From NCBI RefSeq assembly GCF_009708175.1, contig NZ_WMBB01000017.1, positions 1-64,000 of the forward strand: a DNA stretch of 64,000 bases. The letters are read 5' to 3'. The DNA comes from Nocardia aurantiaca (GTDB lineage Bacteria; Actinomycetota; Actinomycetes; Mycobacteriales; Mycobacteriaceae). This document shows, one piece after another, positions 50,649 through 59,688 of the stretch (position 1 is the stretch's first letter; the number at the start of each line of letters is the position of its first letter). Under the pieces are notes generated by a model. It made no database searches and had not been told where the DNA came from. It worked only from the letters and a program-made list of their open reading frames with translations. Both the position numbers and the translations under genes were made by a program.

Positions 50649-52744
50649 TTCTGGTTCAGCTGCCAATCCGGCGGCAACCCCTCGACCTTCGCGTCCGTGC
50701 CGCAGGCCTCGATGGTCACCGTGGCCGGACCGAGGCGGAGATCGGCGAGCCGGACCGCCCCCGCGCGTTCGGGCAGTCGGGGCGCGATCGTCAGAGTGCG
50801 CGCGGGAACGTCGGGTGACAGGCCCAGAAACGACCGCATGAGCAGCAGCGGCGCCGCGCTCGCCCACGCCTGCGGTGAGCACGAGGTGGGATAGGGCACC
50901 GGGGAACGGAATTCGGTACGCGAGAAGCCGCAGAACAACTCCGGCGGCCGGGCGTCGAATTCCAGGATGGCCTCCAGCAGCCCGCTCGCCAGTTGAACGC
51001 TCAGTTCCAGCGCGCCGGGAATGTGGCCGTATCGCATCAGACCGGCCACCGCGATGGCCGTGTCGTGCGGCCACACCGAACCGGTGTGATAGCCCATGGG
51101 ATTGAACCGACGCGCGGTGGAAGACAGTGTACGCAAACCGTATCCGCTGTTCACATCCGCGGCGCCGAGCCGCTCGATCAGTTCCGCCGCGCGCTCGTCG
51201 GGGACGATACCGGTCCACAGGCAGTGGCCCGGATTGCTCGACACCACATCGACCGGCTGCTTCGCACCGTCCAGCGCCATGGCGTAGCAGCCGCTGTCCG
51301 GCATCCAGAACGCCTCGTCGAAACGGCTTTTGAGGTCCGCGGCCTGCGCGCGCAGTCGTTGCGCTGTGACATGATCGCCGCGCGCCTCGGCCAGTTCCGC
51401 GCGGCCGAGCCGGGCCGCGTAGACGTAGCCCTGCACCTCGCACAGGGCGATCGGCGGGTCGGCGAGGCGGCCGTCGGCGAAACCGACGGCGTCCCAGCTG
51501 TCCTTCCATCCCTGGTTGGCGAGACCACGATCGGTCTTGCGCCGATACTCGACGAAGCCGTCACCATCGAGGTCGCCATCGGAGTCGATCCAGGCCAGCG
51601 CCGCGTCCGCCGCCGGAAGCAACTCCTCGACGGCCGCTGCGCCCATACCCCAGCGCCGGCATTCGGCCAGCAGCATGACGAACAACGGGGTCGCGTCGGC
51701 GGTGCCGTAGTACACGGCGCCGCCGAGCACCCGATCGCTGCCGGGGCCATAGCGCCGCTCGTGCATGATGCGGCCCGGTTCCTCCTCGGTGATCGGATTC
51801 GACTCGACGCCTTGGAGTTTGGCCAGCTGACGCAGAGTTCCCAGGGCCAGGTCCGAATCCAGCAGCAGCGCCATCCAGGAGGTCAGCAGACTGTCGCGGC
51901 CGAACAGGGCCATGAACCAGGGCGCGCCGGCGGCCACATAGGACGTGCCGTCGGCGGGGTCGTCCAAGCGCAGGACACCCAGATCGGTCTCGGTGCGCTG
52001 CAGAATCGTGTTGAGGCCGACACCGCTGGCGGTGAGAGTGGTGGTCGTGGCGCGCCAGCGGCGAATCTTGTCCGCCGGGCTGTATTCGGCGCCGTCGTCG
52101 AAGTTCATCGGGGCGGCGCGATGGTCGATGATGGGTTGGCAGTGCACCACCGTCTGCCAGCTGTCGTGCGCCGGGACCACCACCCGCCAGGCCAGTGAGC
52201 CCGGCTGGATCTCGGGGTCCTCGGTGGCGGTGATGACGACACCGCGACCGTGCTGAGCGCGGTCGCTGAGGCGCAGCGCATGGTCGGCGGCGGCCGACTC
52301 GCCACCGCCACCGCTGACCCGGCCCTCCTTGACCGCGAACAGATCCGCGAAATCCGCCTCGGCGGCGAGGGTCACCATCAGGGCGGTGTCCTCGTCGCCG
52401 AGATTGCGCACGGTGATGATCTCCCGCATGCCCTCACCCACGATGCGCCGGCGCTGTACCAGCACCGTGGCGTCGGTAATACCGTGCGGTGGCGGTTTGC
52501 GTGCGACGAAGCGCGCCCGGAACGGCTCCCGCAGCACTACCGAAAGCTGTTCCGGTGGAAGGCCGTCCACGCGCAGCTCCCATCGGGTCAGGATGCGCGC
52601 GTCCCGGTAGAACAAACCGTGGGCGGTGCCCGGGTGAATGTCCCCGAGCTGGTCGGACAGGCAGAAGGTGCCCGCCGCGACCAGTGTGACGACGCCGGCG
52701 CCGCCCTCGATCAGGACGGGCGGGCCGGCATTGAATACGCTCAC
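50645..52744 (-). CDS. Glycogen-debranching-type amylo-alpha-1,6-glucosidase family protein
   Basis: A 699-residue protein with an N-terminal debranching-enzyme domain (FCLSDQLGDIHPGTAHGLFY, RDARILTRWELRVDG) and a C-terminal GH15/GH63-like (alpha/alpha)6 catalytic domain: PWFMALFGRDSLLTSWMALL, GRIMHERRYGPG, NQGWKDSWDAV and GYHTGSVWPHDTAIAVAGLM. Acidic residues in GRDSL, KDSWD and WPHD are candidates for catalysis. The start is GTG 52744, overlapping the upstream glycosyltransferase stop by four bases. The pair probably makes and trims a storage or stress glucan. Confidence 0.87.
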   Translation of the reverse strand: MSVFNAGPPVLIEGGAGVVTLVAAGTFCLSDQLGDIHPGTAHGLFYRDARILTRWELRVDGLPPEQLSVVLREPFRARFVARKPPPHGITDATVLVQRRRIVGEGMREIITVRNLGDEDTALMVTLAAEADFADLFAVKEGRVSGGGGESAAADHALRLSDRAQHGRGVVITATEDPEIQPGSLAWRVVVPAHDSWQTVVHCQPIIDHRAAPMNFDDGAEYSPADKIRRWRATTTTLTASGVGLNTILQRTETDLGVLRLDDPADGTSYVAAGAPWFMALFGRDSLLTSWMALLLDSDLALGTLRQLAKLQGVESNPITEEEPGRIMHERRYGPGSDRVLGGAVYYGTADATPLFVMLLAECRRWGMGAAAVEELLPAADAALAWIDSDGDLDGDGFVEYRRKTDRGLANQGWKDSWDAVGFADGRLADPPIALCEVQGYVYAARLGRAELAEARGDHVTAQRLRAQAADLKSRFDEAFWMPDSGCYAMALDGAKQPVDVVSSNPGHCLWTGIVPDERAAELIERLGAADVNSGYGLRTLSSTARRFNPMGYHTGSVWPHDTAIAVAGLMRYGHIPGALELSVQLASGLLEAILEFDARPPELFCGFSRTEFRSPVPYPTSCSPQAWASAAPLLLMRSFLGLSPDVPARTLTIAPRLPERAGAVRLADLRLGPATVTIEACGTDAKVEGLPPDWQLNQK

Positions 52745-53991
52745 GGGCGACCGCCCGGCACCTGCGTGCTGAGGGCCCGCGACGTGGTCGGCGCCCGCAC
52801 GCCGGTAAGCAGGACAGCGGGTCGCGGCGCCCGCTCCGCTGCCAGCTCGATCGCCCGGTGGTAGGCCGTTTCGTAGCCCTGCGCGAAAAGGTCTGTGGCG
52901 AAGAGCTTTTCGACCCGCTCCCGGCAGGCGTAGGGGTCGATCTCGTCGGCGCGGGCGATGGCGTCGGGCAATTCGGCCGGATCGTCGCAGATCCATCCGG
53001 TCACGCCGTGTTCGACGACCTCCTCCACCGCGCCGCCGCGCAGTGCGATCACCGGGGTACCGCAGACCATGGCCTCGATCATCACGATGCCGAAGGGTTC
53101 CTCCCACCGGATGGGAAACAGCAGACAGCGCGCTCCGGCGAGCAGGTGGCGCTTGGCGGTGGCGTCGGCCTCGCCGAACACGTCATCGGTGTCGGTGAGC
53201 AGCGGAGCGACGGACTTGCCGAAGAATTCGCGCTCGGGTGGTTCGTTGCATTTGCCCGCCAGGATCAGCCGCATCCCGGCCTCGTGCGCGGCCTCGAGCG
53301 CCAGGTGGGCGCCCTTGTAGGGGGCGTAACGACCCAGAAACAGTGCGTAGTCGAGCTTTTCGGTACGGAACGGCCACTCTTCCGGCCGAATCGCGTTGTG
53401 CACGCGGCCGATCCAGTTCAGATCCGGTGCCAGCGCGCGCTGCCGATCGCTGATCGCCACGAGCCGCACACTGTGGTCGAATGACTGGTAGTAGTCGCGC
53501 ATGTCGGGGTCGACCGGACCGTGCACGGTGACGACGGTGGGAATGCCGAGCATCCGGTATGCGGCCGCATTGCCTGGACCGGCGAAGGTGTGATCGTGCA
53601 CGACGTCGACGGGGTCCTCGGCGTGTAACGCCTCGACGATCTGCCAGGCCTTCATGGCATTGACGATCTCCGGGTACGGCTCGCCGAGCCGCTGGGTGAG
53701 CACCTCGTCCCAGACCCGGATGAATCGGGCCTTCGTGCCGGGCCGGCCGGCGCCCAGCAAGGTGACGCGATGGCCGTGGTCGACCAGCTCGTCGGCGAGC
53801 GTGGCGACGACCGCCTCGACACCGCCGTAGCCCGCCGGCGGGATGTCGAAATACGGTGGAGCGACGAGAACGATATGCAGCGAGCGGTTCTCGGAATTGG
53901 CGGGGCTGAACAGTGAAGAACTTTCGGGCTGAAGCTTCAGAAATTCGAGGGCGTTCTCGAGTGATGCATCGTACGAAAGTCCGCTACTCAT
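52741..53991 (-). CDS. GT4-family glycosyltransferase
   Basis: A 416-residue GT-B glycosyltransferase. The glycine-rich N-terminal acceptor loop is APPYFDIPPAGYGGVEAVVA; VVHDHTFAGPGN follows; the donor-binding domain has ALFLGRYAPYKGAHLALEAA and the E-x7-E motif in EEPFGIVMIEAMVCGTPVIA. Residues 1-35 are a variable leader. It starts the operon with the debranching enzyme (GTGA overlap). Donor sugar unknown; the partner suggests glucan or a compatible-solute oligosaccharide. Confidence 0.87.
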   Translation of the reverse strand: MSSGLSYDASLENALEFLKLQPESSSLFSPANSENRSLHIVLVAPPYFDIPPAGYGGVEAVVATLADELVDHGHRVTLLGAGRPGTKARFIRVWDEVLTQRLGEPYPEIVNAMKAWQIVEALHAEDPVDVVHDHTFAGPGNAAAYRMLGIPTVVTVHGPVDPDMRDYYQSFDHSVRLVAISDRQRALAPDLNWIGRVHNAIRPEEWPFRTEKLDYALFLGRYAPYKGAHLALEAAHEAGMRLILAGKCNEPPEREFFGKSVAPLLTDTDDVFGEADATAKRHLLAGARCLLFPIRWEEPFGIVMIEAMVCGTPVIALRGGAVEEVVEHGVTGWICDDPAELPDAIARADEIDPYACRERVEKLFATDLFAQGYETAYHRAIELAAERAPRPAVLLTGVRAPTTSRALSTQVPGGRP

Positions 53992-55094
53992 TTCGAAACT
54001 CCTCGGTGTGAGTTGAACTGAGCCAAACCCTGATATACCGTGACACGAACACCGCTGGTCGGCAAGGGCTGTTTGTCCGATTTGACCTGTTGTGATTCAA
54101 AAGTTATTTCGATGTTTATCTACCCGAATGCAGGGAAGTCCTATCATCCCCGCGGACCATGAAGCGCATTTTTAGCATCGATAATTCGCTAAAATTCGAC
54201 GGCCGAGCGGGCGCTGAGCGGCTTTCGTTGTTTCTTGATCGAGCGCCCGATTCGGTCAGTGCGCGGGCACGTCCGGGAAGCCGAGCATCGCGATGAGAGC
54301 CGGATCGTGGACGGCGATCAGGCGGGATACACCGGTCACGGCCGGGGGTCAGGGCCACGGTCCGGTTCCGCCGGGACACGCCCGCGTCCCAGTGGTACTC
54401 GAGAGCGGCGGGTCGTCCAGTGGCGGTGGTGGGGGAGCATCCGCCGGTCGTCGGGGCGCGCCCATCACGTACGCGCCGAGCATGTGGATACAGTTCACGC
54501 GCCCCTCCTGCCGGTCACGGCACGGGTCGCTTCCAGGGTGGAGCCCGAGCGCACCGGCTGTTCGAGCAGACCGGCTCGGCACTGCTCGAAGGCGGGGATG
54601 AAGCCGTCGAGCAGTGCCCGTTCCCGGTGGTCGGTTTCAGCGATTCGCCGGGCTCGGGGGACAATTCGCCCAAGCGGACATGGCGCAGGCCCGCCTTGAC
54701 CGTCGCGATCCCGGTGCCGAGGATCTGCTCGGTTCGGCCGCCGAGGGCGCGGCACCTCACGCAGGATGGGGCTCACGCGCTGGCGGGGCGGTCAGGTGCC
54801 GTAGTTTCCGATGACCGTCATCGCAGCGAATCCCGCTCCACAACCGCCGCGGCCGGATCGTCGGCGGGGGAGAGACCGGGTCGTCGGGAACGGCTCGAGT
54901 CGCGAAACCACCCCCGGCGCAACGAGACTCGGTGGACGTTCCGGTCCGTCGCGGGGACCGGCCAGGCCCGACGGCGGTATCCGAATCCGGCGTGGCCCCG
55001 TGGCGGTCGGACAGGCATGGCCGGCGATCTTGCAGAGCCGGAACCGAATCGACGCGCGGCGTTCGAAGCCCGCGGCCAGTGACACGTAGCGGAT
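53992..55094. other. 1.1-kb region without a supportable gene
   Basis: Immediately upstream of the glycosyltransferase the DNA is AT-rich for about 250 bases (53992-54230) and must hold its promoter; AAGGGCTGTTTGTCCGA at 54064-54080 is a poor DosR-like match. From 54230 to 55094 long GC-rich frames overlap on both strands but none has a ribosome site or family motif. A decayed gene is possible. Confidence 0.35.
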
Positions 55095-55790
55095 TCAGCT
55101 CCTGGCCATGGCTTCCTGCCGAATCCACCGGAACAGGGGCGGGTTGTCGGTGGTGGTGATGACGCTGACGGTGGCGCGGACGAAGCGGTCGCTGTCGGCG
55201 AGGGACAGCAGGCTGGCGGCGAGGTCGGTGCGGGAGGTGAAGCGGCCATCGGCGAAGCCCTCGACGATGGTGTAGTCAGTGACCGCCGGCAGATGGTAAA
55301 GGCCGCTCGGGCGCACGACCGTCCAGTCCACATCGCTTGCCCTGAGGAACTCTTCCATGCGGCGCATGTCGTCGTAGATGGACTTGCCTGCCACACCGGT
55401 GACGAAGGGGATCATGACCCGATTGAAGAAGAACCCGCCGTCGGAGTAGGGCTGCGGGTCGACTCCGGCCGAGCTGACCACGGCCAACCGCCGGACGCCG
55501 TGCCGCTGCATGGCGGCGACGATGTTGGCCGCGCCCTGGGAGTAGGTGGTGATCGGCTCCTTGCTCGGCGGCGCTCCGAGCGTCGAAAGCACGGCGTCGC
55601 TCCCGGCCACCGCGGCATCCACGGCCCCCGGGTCGAGGACATCGGCGGCGATCACCTCGAGCCGATCGTGGCGCAGCGGAAACGAATCCGGCTGCCGGGT
55701 GACCGCGGCGACGTGGTGTCCGGCGTCGAGGGCCTGGGCGGTCAGCAGGCGGCCGGTCGGACCATTGGCGCCGAAGACGATGATACGCAT
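55095..55790 (-). CDS. NmrA-like NAD(P)-binding SDR-family protein
   Basis: A 231-residue atypical short-chain dehydrogenase. The NADP loop is IIVFGANGPTGRLLTAQALD (residues 3-22, GxxGxxG). LRHDRLEVIAADVLDPGAVD, VLSTLGAPPS and RRLAVVSSAGV are the typical later blocks. The C-terminal DWTVVRPSGLYHLPAVTDY matches the NAD(P)H-binding SDR_a5 group, which often reduces quinones or serves as a redox sensor. It lies 18 bases beyond a truncated FMN reductase on the same strand, so both would be in one transcript. Confidence 0.87.
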   Translation of the reverse strand: MRIIVFGANGPTGRLLTAQALDAGHHVAAVTRQPDSFPLRHDRLEVIAADVLDPGAVDAAVAGSDAVLSTLGAPPSKEPITTYSQGAANIVAAMQRHGVRRLAVVSSAGVDPQPYSDGGFFFNRVMIPFVTGVAGKSIYDDMRRMEEFLRASDVDWTVVRPSGLYHLPAVTDYTIVEGFADGRFTSRTDLAASLLSLADSDRFVRATVSVITTTDNPPLFRWIRQEAMARS

Positions 55791-55808
55791 GGGTTTTGCC
55801 TCCTTGGG

Positions 55809-56159
55809 CTACGAAACGGTTGCGGGGACGGGGGTGTGCAGTGGGGCGAGGGCGCGGGACCAGGCCAGCAGTTCGTCGATGAGGCCGTGCAGGGCGGCGG
55901 CTTGCGCCGGCTGGGGTCGGAATTCGGTGAAGTTCACGAAGTCCTCGCGCAGCGTCAGGGCCGGCTGGGAGCGGATGTCGGCCATGCGGAGGTGGGTGGG
56001 TTCGTCCAGTAGGGGCAGCTGGTAGCCCGCCAGGTCGACCAGCTCGAATTCGGCTGCCTCACCCGCATATTCGACCGCGAGATCCCGGACGCAGCGGGCC
56101 GCGTTCCCGCCATTGCGCCCGGGGCGCGTGCTGCCGATGATGACGCCGATGCTGGTCAT
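55809..56159 (-). pseudogene. Internally deleted NADPH-dependent FMN reductase
   Basis: The 116-residue frame has both ends of an FMN reductase but not the middle. The N-terminus TSIGVIIGSTRPGRNGGNAA contains the flavin-phosphate loop; YQLPLLDEPTHL follows; then it passes directly to the C-terminal part LREDFVNFTEFRPQPAQAAA and LIDELLAWSRAL. Full-length members have ~180-190 residues, including the PEYN-type flavin loop that is missing here. The deletion of about 65-70 residues is in frame. The product is probably inactive. Confidence 0.68.
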
Positions 56160-56887
56160 ATCGCTTACTCCTCGGGTGTTGACGCTCGACGGACACAAGT
56201 TGCCGACGACTCCGTTTCTGTGACACCCCGGCCGAGTGACGTGCGCCACTGGGCAGCCTGCCGAACGGTCCGGGCCGCCGGGCCGTCTTCCCCCTCCGCG
56301 AGCACTTCAGCGCGGCGAGCCCTCGAAATGGCTGCGCGCCCTGAGATTTCGACGATCGAACGGAATGGCTGACGGAGACGAGGGCTCGCCGGAGCGGTGG
56401 ACGCCAGCGGGAGGCGCTGGATCGGCTCGGAGCGGTCGGGATCACTGGCCGAGATCATCGGTGCTGTATCCGCTGCTCCTCGCCGCGCTCGTCACGGGGA
56501 TGCTCGAGGCGAGAGGAGCAACCTACTGTGGGAGCAGCCCGCGACGTCCGCGACCCCGTATCCCTCTAATTTCGAAGCCTTTTCATCGTCATCCCCATCC
56601 GGGACTGATGGCCGGCGTGCCGTGGACGTGCCGGCTGCGCGGTCTCGTGGTGCCGGTCCTCATCAAGATCTGGCCCTCAACCCGCCTGGTTCACCTGCTC
56701 GGCGCGCCGTTCGGATGTCTCCGCGGTCCACCTATCATCGATCGCGACAAGACGGGCAATAGTTGTGTGCCGGAGGGTAATCGGCCGTTCGAGGTCGATA
56801 CCGGTCGCTGACAATCGGCACTGAAGATTGTCCCCGTCGTGTGTATGGTCGCTACGGCAAGCATCACGCACGGAGGCCGGTTCAACG
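56160..56887. other. Intergenic region before the PapA-like gene
   Basis: No convincing gene. A minus-strand frame near 56165-56458 contains AISRARRAEVLAEGEDGPAA, which faintly resembles the DUF21/hemolysin family, but it has no start and no continuation. The final ~60 bases hold the promoter of the acyltransferase operon. Confidence 0.35.
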
Positions 56888-58204
56888 ATGACCACACAAC
56901 GCCCGCTATCTCTGTTCGAGATAAGGCATTTCGACCGAGAGATCCGGTGGGGCAACCTGCCGAAGGCCGATGTGCCGCTCTTCATCAGCAGCACCGTACG
57001 CGGAGAAGTCGATCTCGAGGTACTGCGGCGGGTGCTGGCCGAACTGGCCGCCGGGCATGTGCTGCTGCGGGCCGAGGTGATCACGGAGGCGGGCAGTGTC
57101 CCGCGCTTCGAGGTGCGCGAGGACTTCGAGCCGGCCCTCGATGTCGCCGAGGGCGGCGAGGACGCCTACCTGGCGCTGCTGAACGCCGAACAGGACTGGA
57201 GCCGCGGTCTTTTCCAGGCGCGCGTCCTGCGCGAGGCGGACCGCACCCAGATCGTATTGATCCTGCACCACGGCATGTCCGACGGCCGCTCAGCCTTCGC
57301 CCTGGTCAGTGAGATGTGGCAGCGCTATGCCGCCCAGCTGGCGGGTTCGCCGCTGCCGGTGTCGGATGCGGATTCCGAGCTGGTCGACGGCGTCGACGAC
57401 CAGTTGGGTCGCAGCCTGACCGAGGAGCAGGTCGACGAATTCCTCGCCCAGCTGCGCGCCATCGCCGCCACTGCGGACCCGGCGCTCGCACCGCGGGAGC
57501 TGCCGCGCGACGGGGACGGCACCACTGCCGATCCGCTGGGCCGGATCGCCTTGCAGCGCATCGAATTGACCGCGGAGGAGACCGCCGACCTCGTCGCCGC
57601 CGCCCGCGCGCACGAGGTGTCAGTGAACAGTCTGCTGGCCGGTGCGGCGCTGGCGGTGGTCCGCGCCCACCTCGGCATCGACGCCGCGCCGGTGCCGATG
57701 GTGTGCGGGCACGCGGTGGACGTGCGCTCGGAACTGGTTCCGCCGCTGACCGAGTCGAACGTCCTCAACTGTGTGGGCGGAGTGGCCACCCCGGTCTTCG
57801 CGGCCGCAAACGCCGATCCGGTCGAGCTGGCCCGGATGGTCGAGATGGGCATGCGGGCCGCGCTCGACGCGCACTTCCCGGCCCTGTTCCTGCGGGCCTC
57901 GCAGCGCGAGCTGGATCCGGAGATCGGCGCGCTCTTCGCCGCGCCGCCGACGCTGGGCTTCTCCAATGTCGGACGCGTGCCCGCGCATCCGCTGCCCGCG
58001 GGCCTGGAGAGCGTGCGTGACGAGATGTTCGCCATGGCGCTGGGCATGCCGCCGAAGATGACCGTGTTCACCGTCGGTGACCGGCTCACCATCCAGGTCG
58101 AGTTCGACACGGCGTGGAACAGCTACGCGCAGATGGGTCCGATCACCGAGGCGATGCGCGCGCAGGTCGACAACCTGCGCGCCGCCCACGCCGTGCGCGG
58201 CTAG
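56888..58204 (+). CDS. PapA-like condensation-domain acyltransferase
   Basis: A 438-residue member of the BAHD/condensation superfamily. The catalytic HHxxxDG motif is HHGMSDG at residues 127-133 in QIVLILHHGMSDGRSAFALV. The opening RPLSLFEIRHFDREIRWGNL and the end TVFTVGDRLTIQVEFDTAWN resemble mycobacterial PapA5-type enzymes that esterify lipid diols or trehalose derivatives. No NRPS partner domain is attached. It leads an apparent operon with a ferredoxin (14-base gap) and a P450. The acyl donor and acceptor are unknown. Confidence 0.85.
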   Translation: MTTQRPLSLFEIRHFDREIRWGNLPKADVPLFISSTVRGEVDLEVLRRVLAELAAGHVLLRAEVITEAGSVPRFEVREDFEPALDVAEGGEDAYLALLNAEQDWSRGLFQARVLREADRTQIVLILHHGMSDGRSAFALVSEMWQRYAAQLAGSPLPVSDADSELVDGVDDQLGRSLTEEQVDEFLAQLRAIAATADPALAPRELPRDGDGTTADPLGRIALQRIELTAEETADLVAAARAHEVSVNSLLAGAALAVVRAHLGIDAAPVPMVCGHAVDVRSELVPPLTESNVLNCVGGVATPVFAAANADPVELARMVEMGMRAALDAHFPALFLRASQRELDPEIGALFAAPPTLGFSNVGRVPAHPLPAGLESVRDEMFAMALGMPPKMTVFTVGDRLTIQVEFDTAWNSYAQMGPITEAMRAQVDNLRAAHAVRG

Positions 58205-58218
58205 CGCCGGGTTGCGGC

Positions 58219-58413
58219 ATGAAAGTCGCTGTCAGCCAAGACAAGTGCATCGCAGCAGGTCAGTGTGTGCTGCGGGCCGATCGAGTGTTCGATCAGCGTG
58301 ACGACGACGGCGTCGTGGTGCTGCTCGACGAGAATCCGGCGGCACAGCAGGCTCCGGCCGTGCGCCTGGCCGCCGAATTCTGCCCAGCCCAAGCAATACA
58401 GATCGAGGATTGA
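58219..58413 (+). CDS. [3Fe-4S] ferredoxin
   Basis: A 64-residue ferredoxin with Cys10, Cys16 and Cys55 (DKCIAAGQC ... FCPAQAI). Only three of the usual four cysteines are present, the pattern of single [3Fe-4S] ferredoxins that feed electrons to actinobacterial P450s. It lies 14 bases after the acyltransferase and 7 before the P450, so it is the dedicated electron donor of that enzyme. Confidence 0.92.
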   Translation: MKVAVSQDKCIAAGQCVLRADRVFDQRDDDGVVVLLDENPAAQQAPAVRLAAEFCPAQAIQIED

Positions 58414-58420
58414 CCGAACC

Positions 58421-59653
58421 ATGTCTGAATCCAGCACCGAGGCCACCGCCGAACCGACCTTCTATCCCGGTCGTCGGTCGGCGAGCTGCCCGTTCGTGCC
58501 CGCGGCGGAGATTCGCGAACTCGCCGCCGCCGGGCCGATTTCCAAGGTTCGGACCTGGGAAGGCAAGCAGCCGTGGCTGATCACCGGCTACACCGAGGCG
58601 CGTGAGCTGTTCGCCGACCCGCGGGTCAGCGCCGACAACCACCACCCGTCCTACCCGCACATCCACGAGGGCATGAAGGCGGTCGCGGAGCTGAGCCCGC
58701 GGACCATGTTCAATACCGACGGCCAGGAACACGCCCGCTACCGGCGCATGCTGGCCAAGCCGTTCACCCCCAAGCGGCTCGAGGCCATGCGGCCCAATAT
58801 CCAGAAGCACATCGACGAGACCATCGACGCCATGCTGGCGGCGGGCAATTCGGCGGATCTGGCGACCGCGCTGGCGCTGCCGGTGCCGTCGCTGATGATC
58901 TGCGAACTGCTCGGCGTCCCGTACGAGGACCACGCGTTCTTCCAGGAGGCCACCGAACTCGGCTTCGGCGGAAATGCCACCGCGGAGGAGCAGCAGCAAT
59001 CGACCCTCGAGATGCTGGGCTTCCTCAACAAGCTCATCGAGGCCAAGACCGAGAACCCGGGCGAGGATCTGCTCTCGGACGTGGCCGAGCTGGTGCGCGA
59101 CGGTGAGCTGCAGGTGTGGGAGGCCTCGCTGCAGACGGTCGGCATCCTGGTCGCCGGGCACGAGACCACCGCGAACATGATCACGCTGGCCGTCATCGCG
59201 CTGCTGGACCGGCCCGAGCAGCTGGCCGTCGTTCGCGACACCGAGGACCCGCAGGTGCTCGGCAACGCGGTCGATGAGCTGATCCGCTACATGAGCATCG
59301 TCGACACCGGACTGCGCCGGGTGGCCGTCGAGGACATCAAGGTCGGCGGCGAGGTCATCCGGGCGGGCGACCCGATCGTGTTCGATCTGGCCACCGCGAA
59401 CTGGAACGCGGAGGTCTTCCCCGAGCCGGGCACCCTCGACCTGACACGCCCGAATGCCACCCAGCACTTGGCCTTCGGCTCGGGCCGGCACCAGTGCATC
59501 GGGCAGCAGCTGGCGCGCATCGAGCTCGGCATGGTGTTGCAGACGCTGTTCCGCCGCATTCCGACCCTGCGCCTGACGGTGCCGACCGAGCAGATCGACT
59601 TCAAGTATGACGCCATGGTCTACGGCGTGCGATCGCTGCCCGTCGAGTGGTGA
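58421..59653 (+). CDS. Cytochrome P450 (CYP105-like)
   Basis: A 410-residue soluble P450. The heme-ligand loop is FGSGRHQCIG with Cys359; the I-helix oxygen-activation motif is GILVAGHETTANMITL; the ExxR motif is ELIRYMS. The N-terminus SCPFVPAAEIRELAAAGPIS is as in the CYP105 group of actinobacteria, which hydroxylate natural products or xenobiotics. Together with its ferredoxin and the PapA-like acyltransferase it forms a small hydroxylate-then-acylate module. A terminator follows. Confidence 0.92.
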   Translation: MSESSTEATAEPTFYPGRRSASCPFVPAAEIRELAAAGPISKVRTWEGKQPWLITGYTEARELFADPRVSADNHHPSYPHIHEGMKAVAELSPRTMFNTDGQEHARYRRMLAKPFTPKRLEAMRPNIQKHIDETIDAMLAAGNSADLATALALPVPSLMICELLGVPYEDHAFFQEATELGFGGNATAEEQQQSTLEMLGFLNKLIEAKTENPGEDLLSDVAELVRDGELQVWEASLQTVGILVAGHETTANMITLAVIALLDRPEQLAVVRDTEDPQVLGNAVDELIRYMSIVDTGLRRVAVEDIKVGGEVIRAGDPIVFDLATANWNAEVFPEPGTLDLTRPNATQHLAFGSGRHQCIGQQLARIELGMVLQTLFRRIPTLRLTVPTEQIDFKYDAMVYGVRSLPVEW

Positions 59654-59664
59654 TGCGGTAACCC

Positions 59665-59688
59665 CTGCCCCGCCGTCAGGGCAGGGCA
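59665..59688. terminator. Bidirectional terminator after the P450 gene
   Basis: CCCTGCCC (59665-59672) pairs with GGGCAGGG (59681-59688) across 8 nt. It overlaps the stop region of the convergent lipoprotein gene. Confidence 0.55.

Noticed and set aside
56165..56458. A DUF21/CorC-like fragment
   Set aside because: Similarity is limited to about 25 Ala/Arg-rich residues, which arise easily in GC-rich frames.
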